64,000 nt of DNA from Chitinophagaceae bacterium (GTDB taxonomy: Bacteria > Bacteroidota > Bacteroidia > Chitinophagales > Chitinophagaceae). The DNA lies in assembly GCA_016699815.1 (NCBI GenBank), contig CP065012.1, positions 992,001 to 1,056,000 on the forward strand, written 5' to 3'. Below the pieces are notes generated by a model. That model saw only the letters and a list, made by a program, of their open reading frames with translations. It ran no database searches and was not told where the DNA came from. Made by a program: the position numbers and the translations under genes. Below are positions 46,101 to 55,523 of the stretch, piece by piece. The number at the start of each line of letters is the position of its first letter. Position 1 is the stretch's first letter.

Positions 46101-46458
46101 CAACAACTTCAGAAAGTTCGGTAGCAGATGAAGATAATTGTTCATTGGCAATATAAGATTCACCCAAAACAAGATAAACATCGTTTAATACCTTATTGGG
46201 ATAACCCACATTGGTTATTTCAATTACATAGGGTCCGCCTATCCTCATTCCCTGTATGGAATAAACGCCACTACTATTGGTTGTACTGGAATAAACAGAA
46301 CCTGTGGGTGTGTGAGTAGCCTTTATGGTAGTGCCGGCCAACACTGCACCTTTTTCGCCTTTTATGGTACCTGTAATACCACTGGTAGTAACCTGAGCTT
46401 TCACCGTAAAAAATACCAAAAAACAAAAAAGTAATAATAAGTTTAATCTCCTAAGCAT
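43132..46458 (-). CDS. TonB-dependent receptor, Oar-like, with carboxypeptidase-regulatory domain
   Basis: A 1108-residue outer-membrane protein. The signal peptide (about 1-21, ending TVKAQ) precedes a carboxypeptidase-regulatory-like domain (about 25-110: GITGTIKGEKGAVLAGTTIKATH). Next is a plug domain with IDGANFNNGFGLSD and APYDVRQGGFTGAGINAVTRSGTN, the Oar signature. A long barrel follows and ends TFGTTWSVQLGVRYLFN. No SusD gene is beside it, so it is not a classic glycan SusCD pair. Oar-like proteins are linked to adhesion, development or secretion of proteases in Myxococcus and Bacteroidota, but the substrate cannot be told from sequence. Monocistronic, with a terminator after it. Confidence 0.85.
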   Translation of the reverse strand: MLRRLNLLLLFCFLVFFTVKAQVTTSGITGTIKGEKGAVLAGTTIKATHTPTGSVYSSTTNSSGVYSIQGMRIGGPYVIEITNVGYPNKVLNDVYLVLGESYIANEQLSSSATELSEVVVAATGRTTRLNRFKTGASTNVSVQQISTMPALSRSISDFTKLTPQSNGNSFAGRDGRYNNVQIDGANFNNGFGLSDDPLPGGGGVSIDAIEEIQVNIAPYDVRQGGFTGAGINAVTRSGTNTLSGSAYYFFSNEGLIGRKVKGEYLTGLQESSTKTYGFRLGGPIIKNKLFFFLNAEKITMTGPAAGATNYWVASEDGVADPDKNITRVKKSDLEAVKQHLIDKWGYDPGRYENYTNSQSEVKLLLARIDWNISNNHRLAIRFNSTKSDKPSLVNANSGPNPRTNFNSYPRVGQNSMAFESTMYSTVNSVKSFTLELNSKFSNKISNQFLVTYSKINTDRKANSPEFPFVDIGDGVGTGSSSFYQNYMSFGYELFSYNNSVINDNLNIFNNVSLTKGKHNFVFGGSFEMQKFGNSYQREGTSYYRYASVADFLTTGTPGEVAPIQFGLTYVYPGMDPYAKATYFLPALYAQDNISVTDRFNVTLGVRAELPTFKDDLIANPGIDSLDLLNQDGKVTQYGSAVWPKKRVILSPRVGFRWDVYGNRSLMIRGGTGIFAGRVPFVWLTNQPTNTGVIQNLIEPGSYSASASWIGDIRFNPDRLYWLNNTPASAQNVFIQSPKSGAPGTVALVDPNFKMPKVFRTSIGFDQKLGNSPFTLTADLLYSKDLQSVYQFGANRKEATAKMYDGRDYYANSAAYQYNNKIGGNSASILSNTSKGYSFNFTVGVSMAQKKGFYGSLFFSHTTAQSTTDNLGSNASSAWGATPIINNPNDIFLASAIDALPSRIVGTLSYTKEYLKHLATTVTLYYDGSTAGRYSYTYNGDVNGDAIAADLLYIPNDASEVNFVTANGFTPQQQVDAFNTLIKNSKYLSSHKGKIAGRNAAVMPWNSRFDLKFIQDVFVNAGKTKNTLQFTATIINFSNFLNSDWGIRQQLINNANTPLSVVTKGINPTFKMNTTSINGQTVLPTSMYRDVTTFGTTWSVQLGVRYLFN

Positions 46459-46611
46459 AGCAAAAAATTTTATTAAGCAAAGAAAACAAATTAATTAACA
46501 CAATCAACAGATAAATAGTAATAAATCATAATAAATTAAAATAAATTATTGCAATTAAATCATTGATAACGCACCATAACAGAGAGAAAAAAATAGCTGG
46601 CAAAATGTAGC

Positions 46612-46619
46612 TAACTTTG
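46612..46619 (+). promoter_or_regulatory. -7 element of the ribBA promoter
   Basis: TAACTTTG is a perfect TAnnTTTG box 15 bases before the ribBA ATG. No good TTG is at ideal spacing upstream. Confidence 0.55.
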
Positions 46620-46634
46620 CAAAAATATTTATAG

Positions 46635-47846
46635 ATGCTACACAAAATTGAGGATGCGCTTACCGATATTAAAGTCGGTAAACTGGTGATAGTAGTGGAT
46701 GATGAAGACCGTGAAAACGAAGGAGATTTTATTTGTGCTGCAGAACACGCCACTCCCGAAGTAATTAACTTTATGAGTAAAAATGGCCGTGGCTTAATAT
46801 GTGCCCCAATTACCGAAGAAAGATGCGAAGAGCTGAACCTGCAACCTATGGTAAACAACAATACCTCATTGCACGAAACCGCATTTACTGTAAGTGTTGA
46901 TTTATTGGGCAATGGTTGCACTACGGGTATTTCTGCAAGCGACCGCAGCAAAACCATATTGGCGCTGGTAAATAACGAAACAAAACCCGAAGACCTTGGC
47001 CGCCCCGGGCATATTTTTCCATTAAGGGCTAAAAAAGGCGGAGTTTTAAGAAGGGCAGGCCATACCGAAGCCACAATTGATATTGCCCGGCTTGCAGGCT
47101 TTAAACCTGCCGGGGTATTGGTAGAAATAATGAATGAAGATGGCACAATGGCACGCCTGCCGCAACTATTGGAAATTGCCCAAAAACAGCAACTAAAAAT
47201 TATTTCCATAAAAGATTTGATTGAGTACAGGCTAAAAACCGAATCGCTGATAGAAGAAGAAGTAAGGGTAGATATGCCTACGCAATATGGCCATTTTAAA
47301 TTAATTGCTTTTAAACAAATAAATACTGGCGACATACACCTTGCCTTAAAAAAAGGGGAATGGGAAAAAGACGAACCCATTTTAATAAGGGTACATAGCA
47401 GTTGCGTAACCGGAGATATGCTGGGCTCTATGCGTTGCGATTGTGGCGAGCAATTGCAACATGCCATGATGCAAATTGAAAAAGCAGGCAAAGGCCTGAT
47501 ATTATACATGAACCAGGAAGGCCGTGGCATAGGACTATTAAATAAATTAAAGGCCTATAAACTCCAGGAAGAAGGATTAGATACCGTAGAAGCCAACCTG
47601 GAGCTGGGTTTTCAAATGGATGAAAGAGATTATGGCGTGGGCGCTCAAATACTGCGATATTTAGGAGTAAGTAAAATGAAGTTGATGAGTAATAATCCTA
47701 AAAAAAGAGCTGGCTTACTTGGTTACGGGCTTGAAGTTGTGGAGACTGTTGCCATAGAAATGGAACCTAACCAACATAATAAAAAATACCTTTCCACAAA
47801 AAGGGACAAGCTTGGCCATGAGATTTTAAAGAACGGCTTGCGTTAG
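46635..47846 (+). CDS. ribBA: bifunctional 3,4-dihydroxy-2-butanone-4-phosphate synthase / GTP cyclohydrolase II
   Basis: A 403-residue fusion enzyme for the first steps of riboflavin synthesis. The N-terminal RibB half (about 1-200) has VDDEDRENEGD, FTVSVD and RRAGHTEATIDIARLAG. The C-terminal RibA half (about 205-400) has VHSSCVTGDMLGSMRCDCGEQL with the three zinc cysteines, and LYMNQEGRGIGL. Both halves keep their key residues, so both activities are expected. Its products feed riboflavin synthase, encoded 44 kb away here. No FMN riboswitch is visible in the 176 bases before it. Divergent from the Oar-like receptor gene. Confidence 0.96.
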   Translation: MLHKIEDALTDIKVGKLVIVVDDEDRENEGDFICAAEHATPEVINFMSKNGRGLICAPITEERCEELNLQPMVNNNTSLHETAFTVSVDLLGNGCTTGISASDRSKTILALVNNETKPEDLGRPGHIFPLRAKKGGVLRRAGHTEATIDIARLAGFKPAGVLVEIMNEDGTMARLPQLLEIAQKQQLKIISIKDLIEYRLKTESLIEEEVRVDMPTQYGHFKLIAFKQINTGDIHLALKKGEWEKDEPILIRVHSSCVTGDMLGSMRCDCGEQLQHAMMQIEKAGKGLILYMNQEGRGIGLLNKLKAYKLQEEGLDTVEANLELGFQMDERDYGVGAQILRYLGVSKMKLMSNNPKKRAGLLGYGLEVVETVAIEMEPNQHNKKYLSTKRDKLGHEILKNGLR

Positions 47847-47963
47847 TTTTATTGATGATGCTTTGCTTTTAAGCTATCTGTTGTCTTCCCTTAAGAAAAT
47901 AAGCTTTTCTAAGAGTTAGTGAAGCGCTCTTTGGAAATAGGCGGCACGAAACAAGGCAGAAAC

Positions 47964-50900
47964 TTAATTTGTTCTTTCTTTTACTTTTCTGGCTTCTTCT
48001 TCTTTTAATTTTTTGCTGCTTTTGAAAAGGTCGCTGAATTTATCTACGTCTTTTCGGTAACTAAGTTGTATACCTGTTCTGTTGCGCTGGCCCGAGGTAA
48101 AATCCACGCCGGTTTTATTAAAGCCAACCAAACGCAGCGAGCCATCGTCTCTCAGCAACAACTCTACGGAAATATCGGGTGTAAACAAGCCTTTCCTGTT
48201 GGCAAAATAAGGGTTATTGTAGTCTAAATTACCGCCCAAATACACAACCCATCTTTTACCGGGTGTAAATTTAAACCCGCCCCTGATGTTGGCCTGCAAT
48301 TGGTTTTTTGTACTTTGAAAGTCAAGCGTTGGGTTTATATCAACCCATGTGGAAACTATTCCATTGGTTGCCCGTTCCAGTTCTTTACTAAAGGTATTGG
48401 TAAGCCATCCGCTTAACAATCCCCCAATAGTGCTGGTGGCTATGCCCAAAGTATTTTGCTGCGAAAAAAAATTTTGCTCTTCATTAATAAATGCGCCAAA
48501 TAAAAGCAGGCTGGCCACCTGTTTGTTCATGGTGTTTGCATCATTGGTAAAGTCGGCCAGTTTTTGAATTACAATATAATCATTGCGTAAGGCGCTGCGT
48601 TCGGGAAGCTCAAATTCAAAACTTATATCGGGCTTACTTAAAATACCGGAAAGGTGAGAAAGGATGATAATATCTTCTTTTACCCTGGCAGATGTACCTG
48701 AGGAAAGGCTGCTTACATCCACATTTTTGGCCAGGTACTCGGCATCTATATCAATAATAGCGGCATAAGGGTCTCCATTCCAGGATATGGTTCCCCGCCT
48801 TAAAGTAAACGGCCTGTTTACTATGGTTTGAAAATTAAAAGTGTATTCTCCCTTGGTTAATTCGTAGCGGCCACGTATGGTTAAGGGTTCCATAGTGCCT
48901 ACCCTTATGTTGAGCCTGCCGTTTCCTTCTCCTTTAATAATATCGCCGGTTTCTTCATCCAGTATTACATCAATTTTACAGGCAGGGTTGGCAACCAAAT
49001 TTAAATTCACGGTAAGGTTTGAAGTTTGGGAACCTTTTTTATTGATATCCATTTCGCTACCAAACTTTATAAAATCTATATAGTCTATATTGTTGCTTTC
49101 TTTTGTATCGGTTGTGGGCAGGTAAATATGGCTGGAGTCGAAAACACTGGGCTGGCCGCTTATATTCATTACCATGTCGGTTAATGGCCCTTCAAGCGTT
49201 ACCAATGCGTTGCCAATAACAGTGCCGTAAAACTGGTTATTGTCCTTTTTAGTGGTATTGAGCAGCAGCATTTTTGATGTTTCCATCCGTACATTTTCAA
49301 AGTCAAAATCTTTAAAGAAATGATGGTGAATTTTTCCGCTAACAATACCTGAATTGCCCAGAGTATCTTTGAGTAGCAGGCTGTTTATTTCGATAAGGTT
49401 TTTTTGAAAGTTAATTTTTTGCTGATCAAATAAATATTTGCATTTGGTAAATGCAACAACGGCGCTACCCTTGCTTATGTTTGCAGGGCCCACTATATAA
49501 ATTTTATCTTTTGCGCCATATAGCCTTATGTTGCCTGTAGCAATGCCGTTAAACTCACTAAATACGGTTTTTAAATAAGGTTCAAGTAAATTAAGGTTCA
49601 GCCGGTTTGCTGCAAGCACTATATCCATTGCTGTGCCGGTAGTATCTTTTGTATTGTAATTGCCATTTATCTCAAATGCATTTTGTGTACCATCGGATTT
49701 TACATGAAACTCTATTTTGCCCGTTGAAGTATTGGCATGGGTATTTAACTGTACATCGCCTACATATTTTTTATCCAGGTAAAAGCTATCTGCATTGCCT
49801 TTAAATTCTAAAACCGGCTTGTTAAACGGGTTTTTAATAATGGCCTTTCCGGTGAGGTTTCCTTTTAGTTCCGGTTTGGTGAAAACAATGGGCAAAAAAT
49901 CTTCTATGGCAATTTGCTTTAAATCGGCCACCAAATCAGATTCGTTGGTTACAGGATTTAATTCAGTAGAAAGGATAATATGCTGGTTATCGTGTACAAA
50001 TTTTACTTTATTGGCGGTAACTTTTCCCGGAAGCAAAGAAATTTTTCCATCTTTTTCCAGCAGCCACTTATTGCCATTCATTACAAAAGAGCTTTGGGCA
50101 AACTGTATTTCTAAGCCATCTTCCCGGTGGGTAACCGTTGCATTGAGTTCTGCAAGATCCAGTGTTTTATTGGCTGAAGTAAATAAATGTATTTCAGAAA
50201 CATTATTGCTTGCGGTGATATAAACCCTGGATTTTGGGAATTGCATACTATCGTTCAGTTTAATATTATCAACAAGCAATACGGCTTTGAGCGAATCCCT
50301 GTTTCCACGGCCGGAAAATTGGGTATTAGTAAATTCTTTGCCTGCGTAAGAAAAAGAAGGTATATCGGCATCAAGGTTTAGTTCATATTTATTGAGGTGT
50401 ACATTACCTTTTATATCTGCATAACTAAAGCCTTTGAGTTTTTTATTGAACAGTTGTACATAATCGTCAATTTCTTTTGTTTGGATACTAAAATCAAAAT
50501 TTTGCTCACTTACTTTTTTAGGGGCTTTAAAATATGCCGGGTAATATTTTGCTAAAAAGAAAGTGAAGGCATTGGGCAATTCCATAATTTTAAATTTGCC
50601 TGCAATAGTTGCCTGCAATAAATTGGAGCCAATTTTTAAAACTTTGCTGTTGTTTTCCACTTGCGATACAATGCTGAGCGAATCAAAGGAAAGTTTTATA
50701 CTGTCTTTATATAGACTTGCATGATGAATGCTGGCGCTACCGAGAAAATTATCAATGGTATTGCCGGTAAAATTAAGGTTAAATGCCCCCGACAATCTCA
50801 GGTTGTCTTTTGACAGGCCGATATTTTTTAGGTTGATATTGTCCACTATTGCATCAGCATTAAGTACGGTATTTTTATTGGACAAGTCAACCTTGCCATA

Positions 50901-52769
50901 TAGTTCTGAAATTTTTATATTGGGATCATCAATGGAGAAAAAACCAGAAAAAGCTTTTTTATTAAAATTGCCCTTCATTGTTATGTTCCTGTAAGCGTAA
51001 TTACTAAAATCTATCCTGCTTACTTTTCCATCTACATTTACTTTTAATTTATCTGCCGAAAAACCGCTTCCGTAAACATTGGCATTTAGAGCAACCATTC
51101 CCAGTTTAAGGTTATTGAGTAAAGCGCCAATATTAAATCCACCGGAAAATAATCTGCCGGAAAATACAGGGTCTTTCCCGTTTTGCAGTTTCATGTTAAG
51201 GTCGGATGTGAAATCACCCAAAGAGGTTTGAAAAGTACCATAAGCAACAAAATCTTTAGGAAAACCGGTAAAGGTTCCCGTGTATTTTATTTTTCCCAGT
51301 TTGTGAAAAGCAACTTTGCTGTTCTTTATGCCGGGAATTATTAAACTTAAATCATTGTGGTTTGTTTGAAGTTCTGTGGCTTTAAGGTCAATAAAAGTAG
51401 AATTAAGGTCTGGCAATCCTGCCATAGACAAATTTCCGTTGAATGAACTGTTGCCCGTGGATACCAGCAAATTCTTGGCTTTAAAATCCTGTATCGTTCC
51501 TTTGGCATCTCCGGAAATTTGAAAAATCTTTTTCCAGTTTTTTAACGCTGGCGCAAAAACTGCAATATCATCTGAGTTTACTTCACTTGATTTGAGGTGC
51601 AGCTCCAGGGTAACTTTTTCAATAAAATTGCCCATATCTTTTCCAAAGCTGTTAAAATGCATTGCATAATAATTTCCCAGCCTGCTTTTATTGGTTTGCA
51701 AATCGAGGTTACTAAACTCCATTATGTCTGGAGTAAATTTAAAATAGGCTTTAAGTTTTTTAACCTGTAACCCGCCCCGCTCATTGGTTTGTAAATTTAT
51801 TTGCGCACTAAGGGTATCTTTTAGAAAAGAAAAATTTTCGAGTGTTGCATTTATAGCTGAAAAAACCATGTGGCTCCCGTCGAAATAAGTATTAGGTAAT
51901 TTATTGTTGAGCTTTTCGTTTGCATAAACACCATTAATAAGTTTAATGCCTTTACCGGCAACCTGCCAGCCTGCGGCATTCCATTGTAATGTATTGGGGT
52001 TGCTGCTTACTGCATGGCCTGCAGGTTTTTTCAGGTAAGCGGGCCTGTTGCCTGTATAGCTTTTTTGGGTAAAATATGGCTCATCAATAACCAAACTATT
52101 AAAGGAAATCTTTTTTTGAGATAAATCAAAAGTATCAAAAATTAAATCCATTTTTTTAACAGACAAAAGCATATCCTGCCCAACCCATTTATCTGTTTTA
52201 TAAATGCGGATATTACAGAGATGTATTTCGTCAACATCAATGGCCAGGTCTTTCTTATCGGTTTTTTTACTTTTGCCGGTGCTGAAAAAGTCAACTAAAA
52301 ACTGGTAATTCCAAATGCTGTCGCTACGGTTTAGGTTAATTACTGCATCACACAATTGCACATTTTTAACTTCTACCTTATTTTTAAAAATAAACCAATC
52401 GGTAACATTGGCCTTGAGCTCATCTGCAAAAAGTAAAGTATCTTTTTTCCTGTCTTCTACCAATACTCCTTTTAATACCAGTTGGTTTAAGAACTTTATA
52501 TCTACTTTTTGGATGCTTAATTTAGTATTTAATTTTTGGGATAAGCTGGCGCCAATTTTATTTACCAGCCAGGTTTGTACCGAAGAGGATTGAATAATGC
52601 CCCACAAAGAAGTAAAGAGCAAAACAATGAAAAGCAAAAAGCCAATTTTATGTTTTATTTTTTTAAAAACAAACCACCAGGCTACCGTTAAACCGGTTAA
52701 TAGAAAATAAAAAATAACAGGATGAACGGAAGGTTTGATTTTAAGGGAAAGAAAAGCAAATGCCAGCAA
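47964..52769 (-). CDS. TamB-like translocation and assembly module protein
   Basis: A very long (about 1600-residue) protein. A hydrophobic N terminus (FLLFIVLLFTSLWGIIQSSSVQTWLVNKIG, spread over residues about 45-75) anchors it in the inner membrane. A long stretch of short beta repeats follows, rich in KVDI, LKIG and GKFKI strands. The C-terminal third is the TamB/DUF490 domain, with GEGNGRLNIRVGTMEPLTIRGRYELTKGEY (about 1335-1365) and an end rich in QLSYRKDVD. TamB spans the periplasm and helps lipid transport or barrel assembly. The start is unsure: no ATG is found. The frame opens after a TAA at 52848-52850 and offers only TTG (52769), CTG or ATT. A start 15-20 codons further up would add another hydrophobic helix. 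Confidence 0.82.
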   Translation of the reverse strand: MLAFAFLSLKIKPSVHPVIFYFLLTGLTVAWWFVFKKIKHKIGFLLFIVLLFTSLWGIIQSSSVQTWLVNKIGASLSQKLNTKLSIQKVDIKFLNQLVLKGVLVEDRKKDTLLFADELKANVTDWFIFKNKVEVKNVQLCDAVINLNRSDSIWNYQFLVDFFSTGKSKKTDKKDLAIDVDEIHLCNIRIYKTDKWVGQDMLLSVKKMDLIFDTFDLSQKKISFNSLVIDEPYFTQKSYTGNRPAYLKKPAGHAVSSNPNTLQWNAAGWQVAGKGIKLINGVYANEKLNNKLPNTYFDGSHMVFSAINATLENFSFLKDTLSAQINLQTNERGGLQVKKLKAYFKFTPDIMEFSNLDLQTNKSRLGNYYAMHFNSFGKDMGNFIEKVTLELHLKSSEVNSDDIAVFAPALKNWKKIFQISGDAKGTIQDFKAKNLLVSTGNSSFNGNLSMAGLPDLNSTFIDLKATELQTNHNDLSLIIPGIKNSKVAFHKLGKIKYTGTFTGFPKDFVAYGTFQTSLGDFTSDLNMKLQNGKDPVFSGRLFSGGFNIGALLNNLKLGMVALNANVYGSGFSADKLKVNVDGKVSRIDFSNYAYRNITMKGNFNKKAFSGFFSIDDPNIKISELYGKVDLSNKNTVLNADAIVDNINLKNIGLSKDNLRLSGAFNLNFTGNTIDNFLGSASIHHASLYKDSIKLSFDSLSIVSQVENNSKVLKIGSNLLQATIAGKFKIMELPNAFTFFLAKYYPAYFKAPKKVSEQNFDFSIQTKEIDDYVQLFNKKLKGFSYADIKGNVHLNKYELNLDADIPSFSYAGKEFTNTQFSGRGNRDSLKAVLLVDNIKLNDSMQFPKSRVYITASNNVSEIHLFTSANKTLDLAELNATVTHREDGLEIQFAQSSFVMNGNKWLLEKDGKISLLPGKVTANKVKFVHDNQHIILSTELNPVTNESDLVADLKQIAIEDFLPIVFTKPELKGNLTGKAIIKNPFNKPVLEFKGNADSFYLDKKYVGDVQLNTHANTSTGKIEFHVKSDGTQNAFEINGNYNTKDTTGTAMDIVLAANRLNLNLLEPYLKTVFSEFNGIATGNIRLYGAKDKIYIVGPANISKGSAVVAFTKCKYLFDQQKINFQKNLIEINSLLLKDTLGNSGIVSGKIHHHFFKDFDFENVRMETSKMLLLNTTKKDNNQFYGTVIGNALVTLEGPLTDMVMNISGQPSVFDSSHIYLPTTDTKESNNIDYIDFIKFGSEMDINKKGSQTSNLTVNLNLVANPACKIDVILDEETGDIIKGEGNGRLNIRVGTMEPLTIRGRYELTKGEYTFNFQTIVNRPFTLRRGTISWNGDPYAAIIDIDAEYLAKNVDVSSLSSGTSARVKEDIIILSHLSGILSKPDISFEFELPERSALRNDYIVIQKLADFTNDANTMNKQVASLLLFGAFINEEQNFFSQQNTLGIATSTIGGLLSGWLTNTFSKELERATNGIVSTWVDINPTLDFQSTKNQLQANIRGGFKFTPGKRWVVYLGGNLDYNNPYFANRKGLFTPDISVELLLRDDGSLRLVGFNKTGVDFTSGQRNRTGIQLSYRKDVDKFSDLFKSSKKLKEEEARKVKERTN

Positions 52770-52894
52770 GAATGCCAGCGAATATGCAATCCATTTTAAT
52801 ATAGTAATAGCTTTTTGCAGTGGTTGAATGTAAAAAGGTAAAAATACTTAATAACCATGTATATGGAAAACGGGATTACAATTTTATCAATTTA

Positions 52895-54592
52895 TTAAAA
52901 ACCCCTTGCATCGTCGTCCCCACGCTTATCTGCTACTGCATGTATTGTACCATCTTTTAATAAAATGAGTTCTGTACGGCCAATTTTACCAATGTTTACA
53001 AGGTTGTAGCCCATGTTTTTTAATTTTAATGCAGTGGTTTTATTAAAATCATCTTCTATCATTATGGTATCCGGGAGCCATTGATGGTGAAATTTTGGCC
53101 TGTTCACCGCATCTTCTGCATCCATCCCAAAATCTATAACATTGATTATAGTTTGAAAAACGCTGGTTGGGATTGTAGTTCCCCCGGGTGTTCCTACAAC
53201 CATAAATAATTTTTTATTTTTTAGTACAATGGTTGGCGTCATACTGCTGAGCATGCGTTTATTTGCGGCAATGGCATTGGCTTTATTGCCCACAGCGCCA
53301 TACATATTTGGTTCGCCTTCTTTTATGCTAAAGTCATCCATTTCGTTATTCATTATAAACCCGGCACCTTTTACCACTACCCTGCTGCCATATCTTCCAT
53401 TAAGTGTTGTAGTAACTGACACAGCATTGCCCTGGGCATCTACAACGCTTAAATGGGTTGTTTCGTCATGTTCTTTAATTACTCCTGCTCCTATGGCTTT
53501 ACTGCTTCCTGCTTTTCCAGGCAGAAAATCTGCCATTCTTTGCTGCAGGTATTTATCGCTCATGAGTGTAGCTATTGGAACTTTTACGAAATCTTCATCT
53601 CCCATAAATTCTGCTCTGTCGGCAAAAGCCCTGCGCTCTGCTTCTACCATAAGCTGTACACTTTCTGCAGTTTGAAATTGCAAGGCAGTCAGGTTCCTGT
53701 TTGCCACCATGCCCAGCATTTGCCTGAGTAAAATACCGCCACTGCTCGGTAACGGCATACTGATAATTTCATAACTTTTATAGGAAAATGTAATGGGCTT
53801 TCTTTCTTTTGCCGTATAATTTTTTAAATCTTCGTAAGAAATAATCCCGCCATTTTTTGCTGCATCTTCTACAATTAGTTTTGCTGTAAGCCCGCTGTAA
53901 AAACCGGCAGCGCCAAATTTGCTGATGCGTCTTAATGTTTGTGCAAGTTCTTTTTGTACAAGAATATCACCGGCCTTCCAGGGTGTTTTTTTCACAAATG
54001 CAGGAATAAACTTATTGTACAATAAAAAATCTTCTTTGGATACATTAAGTGAGACTGCTTCTGCATCTGTTATGGCAAAGCCTTTTTCGGCAAGATTAAT
54101 GGCAGGGGCAATTAATTTTTTAAAGGGTAGTTTGGCATATTTAAGCGAGGCAAATAACCCGGCAATCGTTCCCGGAACGGCATTGGCCAAATGCCCGTTT
54201 TTACTGAGTAACTGAAGTGCATTTCCTGCACTATCGAGATACATATTTTTAAATGCATTGCCCGGCGCTGTTTCCCTGAAATCCAATGCAATATTTTGCC
54301 CGCTTGCCAGCCGGGCCACCATAAAACCACCGCCGCCAATATTGCCTGCGCCGGGATATACAACTGCAAGTGCAAGTTGTGTTGCAATGGCTGCATCTAC
54401 AGCATTGCCGCCTGCTTTTAATATTTGTATACCTGCATTGCTGGCTAATGGATGTGCGCTTACTACGGCCGCTTTGTGTACAGCAATAACCTTTTGCTGT
54501 GAATAATAAAATGGGTTTAGCTGGGAAAATAAATTTTCGGAAACAACTACAAAAAGAAACAGTAATATACTTATTCGCATTTTTATTTTCAT
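52895..54592 (-). CDS. ggt: gamma-glutamyltransferase
   Basis: A 565-residue precursor with a signal peptide (about 1-24, from MKIKMRIS to NLFSQ), so it acts in the periplasm. The large subunit has SNAGIQILKAGGNAVDAA and FDFRETAPG. Autoprocessing occurs before the nucleophile Thr378 in HDETTHLSVVDAQGNAV. The small subunit has NNEMDDFSIKEGEPN, SSMTPTIV and VGTPGGTTIPTSVFQ. It cleaves glutathione and other gamma-glutamyl compounds. Three ATGs (54607, 54592, 54580) could start it; 54592 gives a basic n-region. The DUF2911 terminator lies between it and the upstream operon. Confidence 0.93.
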   Translation of the reverse strand: MKIKMRISILLFLFVVVSENLFSQLNPFYYSQQKVIAVHKAAVVSAHPLASNAGIQILKAGGNAVDAAIATQLALAVVYPGAGNIGGGGFMVARLASGQNIALDFRETAPGNAFKNMYLDSAGNALQLLSKNGHLANAVPGTIAGLFASLKYAKLPFKKLIAPAINLAEKGFAITDAEAVSLNVSKEDFLLYNKFIPAFVKKTPWKAGDILVQKELAQTLRRISKFGAAGFYSGLTAKLIVEDAAKNGGIISYEDLKNYTAKERKPITFSYKSYEIISMPLPSSGGILLRQMLGMVANRNLTALQFQTAESVQLMVEAERRAFADRAEFMGDEDFVKVPIATLMSDKYLQQRMADFLPGKAGSSKAIGAGVIKEHDETTHLSVVDAQGNAVSVTTTLNGRYGSRVVVKGAGFIMNNEMDDFSIKEGEPNMYGAVGNKANAIAANKRMLSSMTPTIVLKNKKLFMVVGTPGGTTIPTSVFQTIINVIDFGMDAEDAVNRPKFHHQWLPDTIMIEDDFNKTTALKLKNMGYNLVNIGKIGRTELILLKDGTIHAVADKRGDDDARGF

Positions 54593-54615
54593 TAAAACAC
54601 AATACATAAGAATAT

Positions 54616-54663
54616 AAAAAACCCTGTTGCAAATAAAATGGCAAATGCCTGCAACAGGGTTTT
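54616..54663 (-). terminator. terminator of the SDR-DUF62-DUF2911 operon
   Basis: AAAACCCTGTTGC pairs with GCAACAGGGTTTT, with six T on the minus strand after the stem. It ends before ggt. Confidence 0.88.
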
Positions 54664-54669
54664 AAACAA

Positions 54670-55503
54670 TTATTTTAATTTTTTCTGAAGGTCTTCGTTC
54701 ATTTTTACATAATCATCGTTGCCTGCTTCTTTAGCCAGCTTGAGGGAGGTATTGGAGCTTTCCAAAGCTGTGCTTTTATTGCCCAGGGCAAGTTCAATTT
54801 TTGCTTTATAAATCCAAACCCAAAATGCTTTGGGGTTGTCTTTTACTGCTTCACTTACATATTGCAGCGCTTTTTTAGGGTTATTATCGTACTCATTATA
54901 AAATTGCGCCGCCTGCCAGTTGGGTTTCTTTTCCCCTTTAAAAGCCTCATCCAATTGAGCTTTAATTCGCTCTACTATACCATAAGCAGAAATTGGTAAG
55001 CTTATTGCAGTGTTTTCCCATAGTATTTCCAGGTTGGCGCCTAAGGCTTTTATATCAGTAAATTGAATGGTAAAGCTTTCTACCAATGGTTTTATGTGGG
55101 TAGGTTGTACCGAAAACCTTGCTACATCTTCGGACTCTTTATAGCCATCAATACCCCAGTTTTTAACTCCTTTATTCAAGATAATTTCCCAGGAATCTAT
55201 ATGTGGAATGGTATAAAGGACATAAGTGCCGGAATCAATTTTTTTACCTTTTATTTCAACCGGATCGTTGAACCTTATGGTAGTAGCAGCATTTGCGCCT
55301 GTGCGCCAAAGTTTATCGTAAGGTACCAGCTCGCCAAATATTTTTCTTCCTTTGGTAATTGGCCTGCTGTAGGATAATTCGATACTGGAAAGCCCGAAAT
55401 CCTGTACAATTTTTTGAGTGGGTGAAGGCGCCGGCATTTTAACCTGTGCTGTTGCCGTTGATGCAGCAATAATTAAAGCTGCTGAATAAATTATTTTTTT
55501 CAT
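54670..55503 (-). CDS. DUF2911 family secreted protein
   Basis: A 277-residue protein with a signal peptide (about 1-19, ending STATAQ). Residues 25-190 form the DUF2911 domain, with SPTQKIVQDFG, ELSYSRPITKGRKIFGELVPYDKLWRTGAN (about 43-72) and SGTYVLYTIPHIDSWEIILNK. A C-terminal tetratricopeptide-like segment follows (about 190-270: AQFYNEYDNNPKKALQYVSEAVKDNP and LALGNKSTALESSNTSLKLAKEAG). Function unknown; proteins of this kind are common in Bacteroidota and may be periplasmic. It follows the DUF62 gene by 20 bases and is the last gene of that operon. Confidence 0.82.
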   Translation of the reverse strand: MKKIIYSAALIIAASTATAQVKMPAPSPTQKIVQDFGLSSIELSYSRPITKGRKIFGELVPYDKLWRTGANAATTIRFNDPVEIKGKKIDSGTYVLYTIPHIDSWEIILNKGVKNWGIDGYKESEDVARFSVQPTHIKPLVESFTIQFTDIKALGANLEILWENTAISLPISAYGIVERIKAQLDEAFKGEKKPNWQAAQFYNEYDNNPKKALQYVSEAVKDNPKAFWVWIYKAKIELALGNKSTALESSNTSLKLAKEAGNDDYVKMNEDLQKKLK

Positions 55504-55523
55504 TGCATTAGATTTTAAACGGT

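Noticed and set aside
46459..46634. FMN riboswitch before ribBA
   Set aside because: No conserved RFN-element stems were seen; the region is short and AT-rich.
46526..47530. A 334-codon open frame opposite ribBA
   Set aside because: It is antisense to a clear enzyme gene, shows no family motif and has Ser/Leu-rich shadow composition.
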